This document shows, piece by piece, positions 1 through 7,620 of a stretch of 64,000 bases of DNA (its first letter is position 1; each line of letters starts with the position of its first letter). Location: positions 186,001-250,000 of the forward strand of contig NZ_SODM01000006.1 of the NCBI RefSeq assembly GCF_004368785.1, in the 5' to 3' direction. Source of the stretch: Flavobacterium sp. 270. Its GTDB lineage: Bacteria; Bacteroidota; Bacteroidia; Flavobacteriales; Flavobacteriaceae. A model generated the notes under the pieces. That model did not search any database. It was given only the letters and a program-made list of their open reading frames with translations, and had not been told where the DNA came from. The position numbers were made by a program, and so were the translations under genes.

Positions 1-365
1 TCAATAGAAAGATTTAAGCCAATTAAATCCGATTCTTTAAAAGCTTTGTCCAAAGTTTCCTTTTCGATACGCGTATAATTGCCATGCGCCAAAACAGTAA
101 GAAGCGTTTCCTTAAAAATCGAAAAATCACTTTTACCAACAAAACTTTGTCGTTCTTTCAGACTTAAATCAGGATCGAATAAAGCGTAGTTTTGTTTTAG
201 GTTTCGGTTGAGATTAAAAGCCTCATAATGATAATAATGTTCAACAATATCAAACAGTTTTTTAAAATCATTCACCTTTTTTTCGGTAGGAGCAAAAGTA
301 GCGATCTGCTGTTCGAGTAAGAATTCCTTATTAAAAGGAATATAATGTTCTCGTTTTGTATTCAT
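1..365 (-). CDS. DUF3754 (TMEM143-like) family protein, N-terminal part
   Basis: The reading frame is open from the ATG at 365 to the window edge, so only the first 121 residues are visible. The protein begins MNTKREHYIPFNKEFLLEQQ and continues with a helical, charged stretch including HYYHYEAFNLNR and NYALFDPDLSLKERQSF. The REHYIPF start followed by a long helical region resembles the DUF3754/TMEM143-like proteins of Bacteroidota, whose function is not established. The membrane segments expected in the C-terminal half lie outside the window. There is no signal peptide. The existence of the gene is well supported by codon structure; the family name is recognition by eye only. Confidence 0.6.
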   Translation of the reverse strand, partial: MNTKREHYIPFNKEFLLEQQIATFAPTEKKVNDFKKLFDIVEHYYHYEAFNLNRNLKQNYALFDPDLSLKERQSFVGKSDFSIFKETLLTVLAHGNYTRIEKETLDKAFKESDLIGLNLSI

Positions 366-445
366 TTTTGTGGCATTTATTTTTTTTAGGCACATAAGTG
401 CTAAGGCTCAAAGGTACAAAGTGTTTCTTGTAATTCTTAAACGCA

Positions 446-482
446 AAAATACCACTCCAAATTTGATTTTTGAGTGGTATTT
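446..482 (-). terminator. Rho-independent terminator of the 519-1175 gene
   Basis: An 11-bp perfect stem (AAATACCACTC paired with GAGTGGTATTT) encloses a 14-nt loop. On the minus strand the second arm runs into a T-rich tract. It lies about 40 nt after the stop codon of the minus-strand gene at 519-1175. Confidence 0.7.
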
Positions 483-518
483 ATATTAAAGTTTGGTTAT
501 AGTTTTTAGCAGTAAACC

Positions 519-1175
519 TTATAAGCTCTTCGTAATCGGTTCGTTATTAATAATTCTAAAACGTCCTGGGTATTTACCCCAAATGTTCTTTTTATTACCG
601 TAATAATCCATGTATTCTTCGCAAACAAAAACCGCATGTGCAGTAGACCACGCTACAACCCCGCAAAATTCACTTCCAGACAATCGCTTTAGAGTTTGAA
701 TTTGTTTGTCTTTTTCGAAACCTAAATATTTATAAATTGTAGGTGTATATACTTCGCCGTCTTCTAAATCTTCCAAAGCTCTGTCGAAAGTAGACTCTCT
801 GTCGATAATTTGCTTGTATTTTGCCATCACAGCATACGTCAGTACCGCATAATCTGTAATTTGTTTGCTGTCTTCATTATCTTTAATAAATACAAAACCA
901 GCCGAAAATCTGGCTTTATTTAATTCCTCATTTTTAAGATTAAAAGAAGCATTATTTTTTAATGTTATTTTATATAAACTATCGTTTATTTTTTCGGTAA
1001 TAAAAAGATTATCCAATCCAAAAATGTTCAGCGAAGCCTTAATAAATGCAATCGACGAACAATTGGTACGCTCTCCTTGTTTAAAACTTTCAAATATTTT
1101 ATCAGAACTCAATTGTGCATACGAAGTTGAACCAACAAACATTAAAAATAAAAATGTTGAAGTAAAAGATCTCAT
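519..1175 (-). CDS. Secreted hypothetical protein, possible papain-like cysteine protease fold
   Basis: The 218-residue protein has a signal peptide (about residues 1-20, cleavage after SYA). I do not recognise the family with certainty. A cysteine in a helix-like context (Cys39 in RTNCSSIAFIKASL) and a distal histidine followed by an aromatic stretch and an asparagine (His180 in STAHAVFVCEEY; Asn197 in GNKKNIWGKYPG) are spaced as in C1/C2 papain or calpain-type proteases, where Cys begins a helix and His/Asn lie on beta strands near the C-terminus. The gene stands alone, with its own terminator downstream and a repeat-containing 430-base gap upstream. The protease assignment is inference; a structural or exported protein of other function is equally possible. 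Confidence 0.75.
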   Translation of the reverse strand: MRSFTSTFLFLMFVGSTSYAQLSSDKIFESFKQGERTNCSSIAFIKASLNIFGLDNLFITEKINDSLYKITLKNNASFNLKNEELNKARFSAGFVFIKDNEDSKQITDYAVLTYAVMAKYKQIIDRESTFDRALEDLEDGEVYTPTIYKYLGFEKDKQIQTLKRLSGSEFCGVVAWSTAHAVFVCEEYMDYYGNKKNIWGKYPGRFRIINNEPITKSL

Positions 1176-1337
1176 TGTTTTTAAATTTTATTATTCTTTC
1201 CCGATTGATTTTGGGAATTTTACAAAGCTAAAAAAATCAACGAATAGTTGGCGTTTTTACTTCTTAAGTTTTAAGAAAAACTTCAATTAAAATGTAATTC
1301 TTTTTAGAAATAGTTACAATTAAATATTACATCTAAT

Positions 1338-1450
1338 TTGTCATTTCGAGCGAAGTCGAGAAACCGCGCCAGAAGCTCACACAAAGCTTGCAGAATAAAA
1401 ATACTATTTATCGACTCCGCTCAGTTTTTCGTCTCCGCTCTAAATGACAA
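1338..1450. repeat. Imperfect palindromic intergenic repeat (GTCATTTCGAGCGAAGTCGAG family)
   Basis: The left arm (TTGTCATTTCGAGCGAAG) and right arm (the complement, TTGTCATTTAGAGCGGAG) form an imperfect inverted repeat over about 113 bp. Related cores recur at 4031-4050 and 9215-9280 in this window, so this is a dispersed family. It occupies most of the interesting part of the 430-base gene-free stretch 1176-1604. The rest of that gap is AT-rich and should hold the promoter of the DoxX gene. The minus-strand ORF across it is a translation of the repeat and is not a gene. Confidence 0.7.
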
Positions 1451-1604
1451 GATGTTGTAAAAATATTGAGCTTATAAACATGGAGATTAAACAAACTCCA
1501 AACATAAAATTTACAAAATATCTTACAACTTATATTCGTAAATTTGAGTAGAACTTCAAAAAGAACTTCATTTAAAACTGAAAAACAAAATTTCATTTTA
1601 AGCT

Positions 1605-2021
1605 ATGGAAAATACAAACACCTCAACACTTCAAAATTTCTTTAGAATACTATTGGGATTATTTATGATAACCGCCGCTCTGGGACATTTTACTTTTCAG
1701 AGACAAGATTTTCAGGCGCAGGTTCCTAATTGGGTTCCTTTAGACAAAGATTTGGTTGTAATACTTTCTGGAATTGTAGAAATTATTTTAGGCTTAGTGC
1801 TTATATTCTTAACCCAATACAAAGTAAAAATCGGAATTGGACTTGCTATATTTTACGTTTTGGTTTTTCCGGGTAATATTGCACAATACGTAAACGGAAC
1901 TTCTGCTTTGGGACTTGACACAGACGAATCGCGTTTAATTCGATTGTTTTTTCAGCCTGTTTTAATTTTTTGGGCATTGTGGTCAACGGGCGCGCTTGCT
2001 GTTTTACTTAAAAAGAAATAA
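1605..2021 (+). CDS. DoxX-like family integral membrane protein
   Basis: The 138-residue protein has four hydrophobic segments (about residues 12-30, 48-68, 74-93 and 108-134). Motifs such as RILLGLFMITAALGHF near the N-terminus, VPNWVPLDKDLVVILSGIVEIILG in the second segment, and FPGNIAQYVN before the last are typical of DoxX/DoxD-like membrane proteins. In that family the first helix carries a conserved aromatic and histidine pair and the loop reads PxxxP. The role is unknown in Flavobacterium; relatives are linked to redox or quinone metabolism. There is no operon partner: the next gene is convergent. Confidence 0.85.
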   Translation: MENTNTSTLQNFFRILLGLFMITAALGHFTFQRQDFQAQVPNWVPLDKDLVVILSGIVEIILGLVLIFLTQYKVKIGIGLAIFYVLVFPGNIAQYVNGTSALGLDTDESRLIRLFFQPVLIFWALWSTGALAVLLKKK

Positions 2022-2066
2022 AACGATATACACATTAAGGGTAAAGAATAAAATAGCATTCTAAAG

Positions 2067-2365
2067 ACGTAAAATTAGATACTAAAAGAGAAAACTTTAC
2101 TTCATGATCAGGGATTGATCTATGAATAATAAGAAGAGTTGGCGTCTTAGACGTAAAAAATTACGTTGCGTCATTCGTTGTTGTCGTACAAACAGCGGTG
2201 TTTTGGGTTTCAGACGTGAAATTTAACGTTTGTAACGTCTAAATTGGAATGCGTTCATTCTCGCTTTGGTTTTACAGCGTGACGGTTTATATTACCGAGG
2301 TATAATTATACGTAGCCTTACGTTAATTGTGTATGATTTGACGTATCTGATTGATGATTTAACGT
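2067..2365. other. Gene-free stretch with a dense cluster of ACGT palindromes
   Basis: The convergent intergenic region 2022-2379 holds no credible ORF. It contains ten copies of ACGT, starting at 2067, 2151, 2163, 2214, 2226, 2235, 2310, 2320, 2341 and 2362. At this base composition about one would be expected. Many sit in TTACGT, AACGT or GACGT contexts, and one pair (AACGTTTGTAACGT) is nearly tandem. No promoter-like box or clear long inverted repeat explains them. A degenerate short repeat, a protein-binding array or a methylation-site cluster are possible explanations. Confidence 0.5.
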
Positions 2366-2379
2366 AGGTAACGCGCATA

Positions 2380-2420
2380 AAAAAACCTCTCAAAATTTAA
2401 CTTCAGAGAGGTTTTGTTTT
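2380..2420 (-). terminator. Rho-independent terminator of the 2422-2916 gene
   Basis: A 10-bp stem (AAAACCTCTC with GAGAGGTTTT) is followed on the minus strand by an uninterrupted T run. It begins directly after the stop codon of the minus-strand gene. Confidence 0.85.
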
Positions 2421-2421
2421 A

Positions 2422-2916
2422 TTATTCGATTTCTTTTATTGTGGGTTCTTCTATTTTCTTTGTATTTGATCGTTTAAAGAATTGTGCCAGTTCGTTTACT
2501 TTTACCTGATAACCCGTAGCTTTTGTTCCGAGTTTATATTTGCTGTAATCGTAATCGGTAAGTGCTGCTTGATAACATTCGTAATCGTGCAGGATTTTAT
2601 TGTTTTTAAGACTGTCTGCAAGACTTTCTAATCGCATTATGGTATTTTGAAGAAACTCTCTGGAGTCAACATCATTTTGAAATTCTATCCAATCTATATC
2701 GGGACTGCTCAATACGGGCTGACTTGCTCTAAAATCTTTTACCTTATTAATGACCAATTTGTTTTGTTCGTTTACACTTCCGTATTTAGTGCGTTCTTCT
2801 GGTTTTAGGTTTTTAAATTTTTCCGAAAGAGAGCTTTCTATACTTGCTAAACATGATGCAACAGTCGTTTTTTCGGTTTCTGAATAATGCTGTAAATTTA
2901 AATTTTCAATAGACAT
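2422..2916 (-). CDS. Conserved hypothetical cytoplasmic protein
   Basis: The protein has 164 residues, no signal peptide and no membrane segment. It is charged and predicted largely helical, for example SCLASIESSLSEKFKNLKPE near the N-terminus and AALTDYDYSKYKLGTKATGY in the middle. I do not recognise a family. It resembles the short helical proteins often seen as orphan genes in Flavobacterium genomes. The gene is monocistronic: a strong terminator follows its stop, and the DNA upstream (2917-3221) is a 305-base AT-rich region shared divergently with the next gene. Confidence 0.75.
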   Translation of the reverse strand: MSIENLNLQHYSETEKTTVASCLASIESSLSEKFKNLKPEERTKYGSVNEQNKLVINKVKDFRASQPVLSSPDIDWIEFQNDVDSREFLQNTIMRLESLADSLKNNKILHDYECYQAALTDYDYSKYKLGTKATGYQVKVNELAQFFKRSNTKKIEEPTIKEIE

Positions 2917-3134
2917 AGGTTTCGATTTATTATTTTGTTTATGTCTGTAAACTTAGATTTCAACGTAAGAACAAAAAGACTTGATAAGGTATAATTGTAT
3001 CAAATTAAGCTTTATTAATGATTGTAGATTCTTGTTATAATTATTAAATTTGTAATTATTTGATGTTTAAATAATTAAATCTTCTACTAATTTAAAGTAA
3101 GAAAAAACCTAATTTTTAATTTTGTTATACAATT

Positions 3135-3142
3135 TATATTTG
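3135..3142 (+). promoter_or_regulatory. Putative -7 box TATATTTG in the divergent region 2917-3221
   Basis: The octamer matches the Bacteroidota -7 consensus TAnnTTTG. A convincing TTG at the usual -33 spacing is not visible. It would place the transcript start near 3149, giving a leader of about 70 nt to the ATG at 3222 or about 170 nt to the ATG at 3318. Nothing else was recognised in this AT-rich 305-base gap. Confidence 0.3.
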
Positions 3143-3221
3143 TAAGTTTGTTTTGACAAAATGCAATATTATAAAGGTTAATACTAAAGTTTTTAGAAGT
3201 TAACATAAGCGAGCCCTCGCC

Positions 3222-3557
3222 ATGATGAGTAGTTTAAACCGAAAGGCTAGTAAATCTGCTTTTATAAGCATTTTGTCACATCTAAAGCGAGGGTTTCGTA
3301 TATCTAATATTTTCGAAATGACAAGAGAAAATCAACCAACATCAAATGACGATGTAATGCCATCAGTAGCGAATTTCATTTCAAATCTAAATTTTGAAGT
3401 AAATTTAAAAGAACTACCAATTTACCTGCAGGAAATCTTCGAGTTATTACTCGACACAGAATACGGCAACGATCTGGATTTAAGGCGAAAAATGCTAAGC
3501 TGTCTCAGAACCAGCAGATATGTTGCTGAAACTTTATCACCATTTACAGATAAGTAA
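3222..3557 (+). CDS. Small hypothetical protein (start uncertain)
   Basis: The longest reading has 111 residues. An internal ATG at 3318 gives a 79-residue protein starting MTRENQPTSNDD. The internal start is attractive because the first 32 codons are unusually basic and because CCCTCGC before the first ATG and GCGAGGG at 3289-3296 can pair, suggesting a structured leader rather than coding sequence. The common C-terminal part is acidic, then helical (NLKELPIYLQEIFELLLDTE) and ends YVAETLSPFTDK. I do not recognise a family. The gene is followed by its own terminator and has no operon partner. Confidence 0.6.
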   Translation: MMSSLNRKASKSAFISILSHLKRGFRISNIFEMTRENQPTSNDDVMPSVANFISNLNFEVNLKELPIYLQEIFELLLDTEYGNDLDLRRKMLSCLRTSRYVAETLSPFTDK

Positions 3558-3619
3558 ATTCAAAAAACTTGCGAAATGCAACAATAGTAAAAGCAGTTTG
3601 ATCTGTATTATTTTATAAC

Positions 3620-3650
3620 AAAAAAGCTTCGCAATTTGCGAAGCTTTTTT
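3620..3650 (+). terminator. Rho-independent terminator after the 3222-3557 gene
   Basis: A perfect stem of about 12 bp (AAAAAGCTTCGC with GCGAAGCTTTTT) has a 5-nt loop and a T run. Confidence 0.85.
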
Positions 3651-3879
3651 GTCTTAACTAATTTGAAATCTTATAAATATCTCCTAAAAAACTCCACAAT
3701 AATTCTTCGATTTTCCCCAAAAAAAGGAAGTATACTGCGGAGTTATTTACGAAGATTTTCTCGTTTTTAAACTGCTTGTTCCACTAGGATTATTTCTTAC
3801 AATTATAATAATAAATAAAAATCCGTAAGCAAGTATAAATACCTGTTTTTGATTAAATGATTAAATAAAGTTTAGGGGC

Positions 3880-4291
3880 TTTTAGTATGTCGCTAGCGCG
3901 AGCATCCCGCTCGTGCCCACAATCAGAATCAATTTCCAATCTTTGCGGGCACGAGCGAGACGCTCGCGCTAGCGGGTGAACGAGAAATCACACGAGATAT
4001 TCCAGCATTGTGGTTACGAGTGCGATTTCTCGTTCCTCGAAATGACAAGATTGGGTCTTTTAGTATGTCGCTAGCGCGAGCGTCCCGCTCGTGCCCACAA
4101 TCAGAATCAATTTTCTAATCTTTGCGGGCACGAGCGGGACGCTAGCGCTAGCGGGGGAGTGTGATTTCTCGTTGCTCGAAATAATAAGATTGTGTCTTTT
4201 AGTATGTCGCTAGCGCGAGCGTCCCGCTCGTGCCCACAATCAGAATCAATTTTTCAATCTTTGCGGGCACGAGCGGGACGCTCGCGCTAGC
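3880..4291. repeat. Three tandem copies of a GC-rich palindromic (REP-like) element
   Basis: Three copies of a near-perfect palindrome lie at 3891-3974, 4069-4153 and 4208-4291. Each has 28-bp arms (CGCTAGCGCGAGC...GTGCCC and its complement) around a loop of about 28 nt that contains ACAATCAGAATCAATTT. Each is preceded by TTTTAGTATGT. The spacer between copies also repeats (GATTTCTCGTT..CTCGAAAT), so the unit is 139-178 bp. The DNA is far more GC-rich than its surroundings. The gap 3558-4425 (868 bases) contains this array, the terminator at 3620-3650 and a hairpin at 4375-4398, and no gene. Confidence 0.9.
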
Positions 4292-4374
4292 AATGGACTA
4301 CTTACCACTCATAATTTTTAATTGATCTTTAATTTCTTTTGAAAGTTTCCAACTATACCTTTCAAGTAAAGTAG

Positions 4375-4398
4375 ATCTCAACTATTTAAAGTTGAGAT
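4375..4398. terminator. Hairpin downstream of the LytTR regulator
   Basis: A 9-bp perfect stem (ATCTCAACT with AGTTGAGAT) has a 6-nt loop, 28 nt after the stop of the minus-strand regulator. The T run lies on the plus-strand side, so its use as a terminator for the minus-strand operon is uncertain. Confidence 0.4.
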
Positions 4399-4425
4399 TT
4401 TTGTGAATTTATAGTTAGAGAATTA

Positions 4426-5136
4426 TTACCTAAAAAAACTATCCAATAAAATCTGATATTTCCTTCCAACAGGAATAATTTCAGCATTAGACATCGTAAG
4501 ATTTTTATAAGTTACAGAAGTAATTTCGCGGGTGTTTACAATGTAGGAACGATGCACTTGTATAAAATCAGAATGGTCAATTTCTTCGCAAATACTGGCT
4601 AAAGAGCCGTAAATTATCGTGGGCGATTTTAGTTTGGTACTGTAGAGTTTCATGTAGTTGCCCAGACTTTCGATATAAACAATATCACTGAGCAAAATAT
4701 CAATCATTTGGCCATTGGCGCGGTAAGAGAGGACTTTTCCGCAGGCGGTGTTTTCTTTTTTGAGGTTGTTTCCAGAATAAAAAGTTCTGGCTTTTTCTAT
4801 CGCTTTAGAGAATTTTTCGAACGAAATAGGTTTCATCAAATAATCTATAGCATCGTTTTGATACGCCGAAAGCGCAAAGTCAGAATAAGCCGTTGTAACA
4901 ATCGTAAGCGGACGGTTGGGTTGAGATTCCATCAATTCTACACCCGAAATTACGGGCATATTGATATCTAGAAATATAATATCGTATTTGTTTTCGTTGA
5001 GCATTTTTAGCGCTTCCATACCGCTAAAGGCACTTCCGGAATGTTCCAGATCGTCAAATTTGGCAATATGCGATGCGAGTGCCTTATGTGCGGGCGATTC
5101 GTCGTCTATGATCAAACAGCGGTAGGTAAATTCCAT
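4426..5136 (-). CDS. LytTR-family response regulator
   Basis: The 236-residue protein has two domains. An N-terminal receiver domain (about residues 5-120) carries the acidic pair Asp11-Asp12, the phosphoacceptor Asp57 in YDIIFLDINMP, the switch Thr81/82 and Lys102 in YLMKP. A C-terminal LytTR DNA-binding domain (about 140-236) has the typical ending QVHRSYIVN followed by VGRKYQ. Proteins of this type bind direct repeats upstream of target genes after phosphorylation by a LytS/YehU-type kinase. The kinase gene lies immediately upstream and its end overlaps this start by 25 bp, so the pair is translationally coupled. The target genes are not evident; the beta-barrel gene transcribed divergently from the kinase is a candidate. 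Confidence 0.95.
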   Translation of the reverse strand: MEFTYRCLIIDDESPAHKALASHIAKFDDLEHSGSAFSGMEALKMLNENKYDIIFLDINMPVISGVELMESQPNRPLTIVTTAYSDFALSAYQNDAIDYLMKPISFEKFSKAIEKARTFYSGNNLKKENTACGKVLSYRANGQMIDILLSDIVYIESLGNYMKLYSTKLKSPTIIYGSLASICEEIDHSDFIQVHRSYIVNTREITSVTYKNLTMSNAEIIPVGRKYQILLDSFFR

Positions 5137-6107
5137 ATGCTTAATTTTACTGTAAAAGTATTTTTTTCTTTCTTGCAGGTAAACTCGTGTCTTAGGCCGT
5201 AAACTTCTAGACGTCTTTTTAGGTTTTCGATCCCGATTCCGGTGCTCGAAAGTCTTGATCCCGATTCCAGAAAGTTATTCTTTAGTGTAAAAGTAAGGTT
5301 TCTGCAAGCCAATTTTAGATTTACGTTGATAAAAGGTTCCGGAGTTTCTGCCGAAAACTTAACGGCATTTTCTACCAAAGGCAGAAAGAACAACGGCGGA
5401 ATCTCAAAATTATCAAAAGAGCCTTCGTAATCCTGAGTTATCGCAAGTCTTTCGTTTTGGAACGTATAATATTCCATGTATTTTTTTATGAAATCTATTT
5501 CCTCGCCAACAAAGACAAAATCTTTTTTGGTGGCTTCAATTTGATAACGCAGAAGATCAGAAAGATTTAGGATTCTGTCTGGTAGTTTATCCGGCTCAGA
5601 TAGAGATTCTCCGTAGAGATTATTCATAGCATTCAACAAAAAATGCGGATTGAGCTGTTGTTTCAAAAACGAAAGTTCAGACTTAAAATTCATAATATCT
5701 TTATCGGTCTGAGAAACTTTCTTCATAATAATAGAATGAAGAAAATAAAAGGCAATTCCGTTGACAACGAGTGATATAATAGGTAAAGTTTTAAATTTTC
5801 CTAATCCAGAGAATGGAAAATACCAACCCATGAAATAATAAAAAGTTGTCCAATAGAGTACAAAAAGTATAAAAAAGGTTTTAACTCTTTTTTTGAATAG
5901 AAAGGGTTTTATGACGAACAGGTTAAAAGAAGTAATCCAGATAATACACGGAAAAAAACCTATTGCAATTTTAGAAACCATATAAGTCCATGGATGTCCA
6001 TCTAGTTTTATTTCGTCATAAACACAGACAAAAATAAGCAGAAACAGAATGGTATTCAGAATAAGGTTTCGGAGGAAAAAGTTCTTGTAAATATTAAGAA
6101 TCGTCAT
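5112..6107 (-). CDS. LytS/YehU-type membrane sensor histidine kinase
   Basis: The 331-residue protein has four membrane segments in the first 125 residues (about 13-30, 45-65, 76-95 and 108-127). The His_kinase domain of the PF06580 class follows, with the phosphoacceptor His155 in QQLNPHFLLNAMNNL. A shortened ATPase domain has the N-box FFLPLVENAVKFS and a G-box STGIGIENLKRRL. There is no periplasmic sensor domain, so it likely senses a membrane or small-ligand signal. The gene overlaps the downstream LytTR regulator by 25 bp. It is divergent from the outer-membrane protein gene at 6282, with a 174-base shared promoter region. Confidence 0.95.
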   Translation of the reverse strand: MTILNIYKNFFLRNLILNTILFLLIFVCVYDEIKLDGHPWTYMVSKIAIGFFPCIIWITSFNLFVIKPFLFKKRVKTFFILFVLYWTTFYYFMGWYFPFSGLGKFKTLPIISLVVNGIAFYFLHSIIMKKVSQTDKDIMNFKSELSFLKQQLNPHFLLNAMNNLYGESLSEPDKLPDRILNLSDLLRYQIEATKKDFVFVGEEIDFIKKYMEYYTFQNERLAITQDYEGSFDNFEIPPLFFLPLVENAVKFSAETPEPFINVNLKLACRNLTFTLKNNFLESGSRLSSTGIGIENLKRRLEVYGLRHEFTCKKEKNTFTVKLSIWNLPTAV

Positions 6108-6281
6108 AACGGCAAAATTAAGGTAATATTATAGTTTTTAATACTTTGTAGCAGGAAATTATTCGAATGGCGTTGGTATAAAACATACGCCGTTGGTATA
6201 ATTATACTATTATAATAGACGCTTCGCAATTACATTTGTCTGGAATTTATTGATTCTTCAAAAACGTATTTATTTCAATTC

Positions 6282-7262
6282 ATGAAAACAAAAATCATTT
6301 GTATGGTATTCGTTTTTGTGTCGCTTAAATCGGCGGCGCAGGACAAGGACGCGCCAATAAAAAAACTAGCCAATTTTGTAACAGAGAAATTTCCGAATAC
6401 TAGAATTTTTGATGTGCAGTACGAGCAATTAGGACCAACAGATTTTAGCTCAAAGCTTTATGGAAATCGTTTTGAAAGAGGTAGAATAGAAAGTCATAAT
6501 CGCGTAAAAGTCGCTTTTAATATGCCGTTTTTTACTTCAGAGTCTAAGCGTTTTGTCCTTACGAGTTCGTTGCGTTATAAATACGAATCGTATGATTTTG
6601 GTGAAGTTTACAATTACAATTCAGATCTGACTTATAAAAAGGAAAGAGAAGAATTTCATTTTTTCGCAGCAGCATTGAGTGCTACTTATATGTCAACGCT
6701 TTTTCGTAAACCCATTATTTACAATGCTACAATTACGACAGACGGAAACGAAGAGAATGTACAGCGTGTAAAAGGATTTGTGAGCGCGAGTTTGGTTCTT
6801 AAAAGAACGCCAAATACCACAATGACTATTGGCGTTTTGGCTTTACTGGATCCTTCGTCTATTGTTCCGGTAACACCGCTTTTTACCTACAATCATAAAT
6901 TTGAAGATTCTAAATGGGATTTTGATTTTATACTGCCGCAACGGATTTTGTTTAGAAGAGAATTACTGGAAAACGGACGTCTTGGTCTGGGAACGGAACT
7001 AAATACAGAAAGTTTTTATATTAATATTGACCAGCCGGGAAATAAAGGTGTTTATGAGCTGAACCAGCTGGAATTAAAGTCTGGCATAACATACGAATAT
7101 CATTTTGCACCCAAATTAATCGGCACATTTAAGGCTGGAATAAATAATGTTATGAGTGTACGTGTAACAGAAAGGGGTGAACGAACGTCTAAGTATATAT
7201 ATGATCATAAAGAAGATGCTCAAGGTTATTTTAGATTCGGAATATCGTACAATCCATTTTAG
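6282..7262 (+). CDS. Outer-membrane beta-barrel protein (DUF6268-like)
   Basis: The 326-residue protein has a signal peptide (about residues 1-19, ending KSAAQ). The mature part alternates polar and aromatic or hydrophobic residues in strands of about ten (for example RVKVAFNMPFF, GFVSASLVLKR, TMTIGVLALL) and ends with a terminal aromatic strand FRFGISYNPF. This pattern fits a small outer-membrane barrel; the overall organisation resembles the DUF6268 family. Its function is unknown. It is divergently arranged with the LytS/LytTR pair, which makes regulation by that pair plausible but unproven. Confidence 0.8.
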   Translation: MKTKIICMVFVFVSLKSAAQDKDAPIKKLANFVTEKFPNTRIFDVQYEQLGPTDFSSKLYGNRFERGRIESHNRVKVAFNMPFFTSESKRFVLTSSLRYKYESYDFGEVYNYNSDLTYKKEREEFHFFAAALSATYMSTLFRKPIIYNATITTDGNEENVQRVKGFVSASLVLKRTPNTTMTIGVLALLDPSSIVPVTPLFTYNHKFEDSKWDFDFILPQRILFRRELLENGRLGLGTELNTESFYINIDQPGNKGVYELNQLELKSGITYEYHFAPKLIGTFKAGINNVMSVRVTERGERTSKYIYDHKEDAQGYFRFGISYNPF

Positions 7263-7309
7263 AAGAATCGTTTTTAATTAAAAATAGTAGTGTTTAAAAT
7301 TAGGTAATC

Positions 7310-7519
7310 ATGGTTGAAGTTTTTAAAACAAATGTTCAAAAAGAAACCGATACAAATTATATCGTCGCCGTTATTCAGAGACAGTTTCCGGCTTATAAAA
7401 TCAATTTTGATTTGGAAGACTGTGATAAAATATTACGTGTAGAAGGTGTAGATTTACAATCTAATAACATTATAGAATATGTAAATTGTTTGGGGTATAT
7501 TTGTGTCCAATTAGAATAA
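7310..7519 (+). CDS. Small conserved protein with HMA-like ferredoxin fold
   Basis: The 69-residue protein reads MVEVFKTNVQKETDTNYIVA, then helical QRQFPAYKINFDLEDCDKIL and RVEGVDLQSNNIIEYVNCLGY. The beta-alpha-beta pattern resembles small heavy-metal-associated-domain-like proteins common in Bacteroidota, but the CxxC metal site is absent (only isolated cysteines at DLEDCD and NCLG). The role is unknown. The gene starts 47 nt after the beta-barrel gene and could share its transcript. Confidence 0.75.
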   Translation: MVEVFKTNVQKETDTNYIVAVIQRQFPAYKINFDLEDCDKILRVEGVDLQSNNIIEYVNCLGYICVQLE

Positions 7520-7620
7520 TAGAATATGATAAATCTTATTGTTACCCTGTTTTTACTTTTGTTGGAACAGTTGTAAAGTGTTTTAGGTTTGTGTGCATTA
7601 TTTTTTAATTTTGTGCTCTT

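Noticed and set aside
865..1290. 141-codon plus-strand ORF
   Set aside because: It lies mostly antisense to the signal-peptide-bearing gene at 519-1175, and its composition is that of a shadow frame.
1408..1596. 62-codon minus-strand ORF
   Set aside because: Its C-terminal end is a translation of the intergenic repeat and the rest is low-complexity AT-rich sequence.
3891..4291. Regularly repeated palindromes resembling a CRISPR array
   Set aside because: There are only three copies. The spacers are themselves repeated and of unequal length, the repeat is 84 bp, and no cas genes are present.
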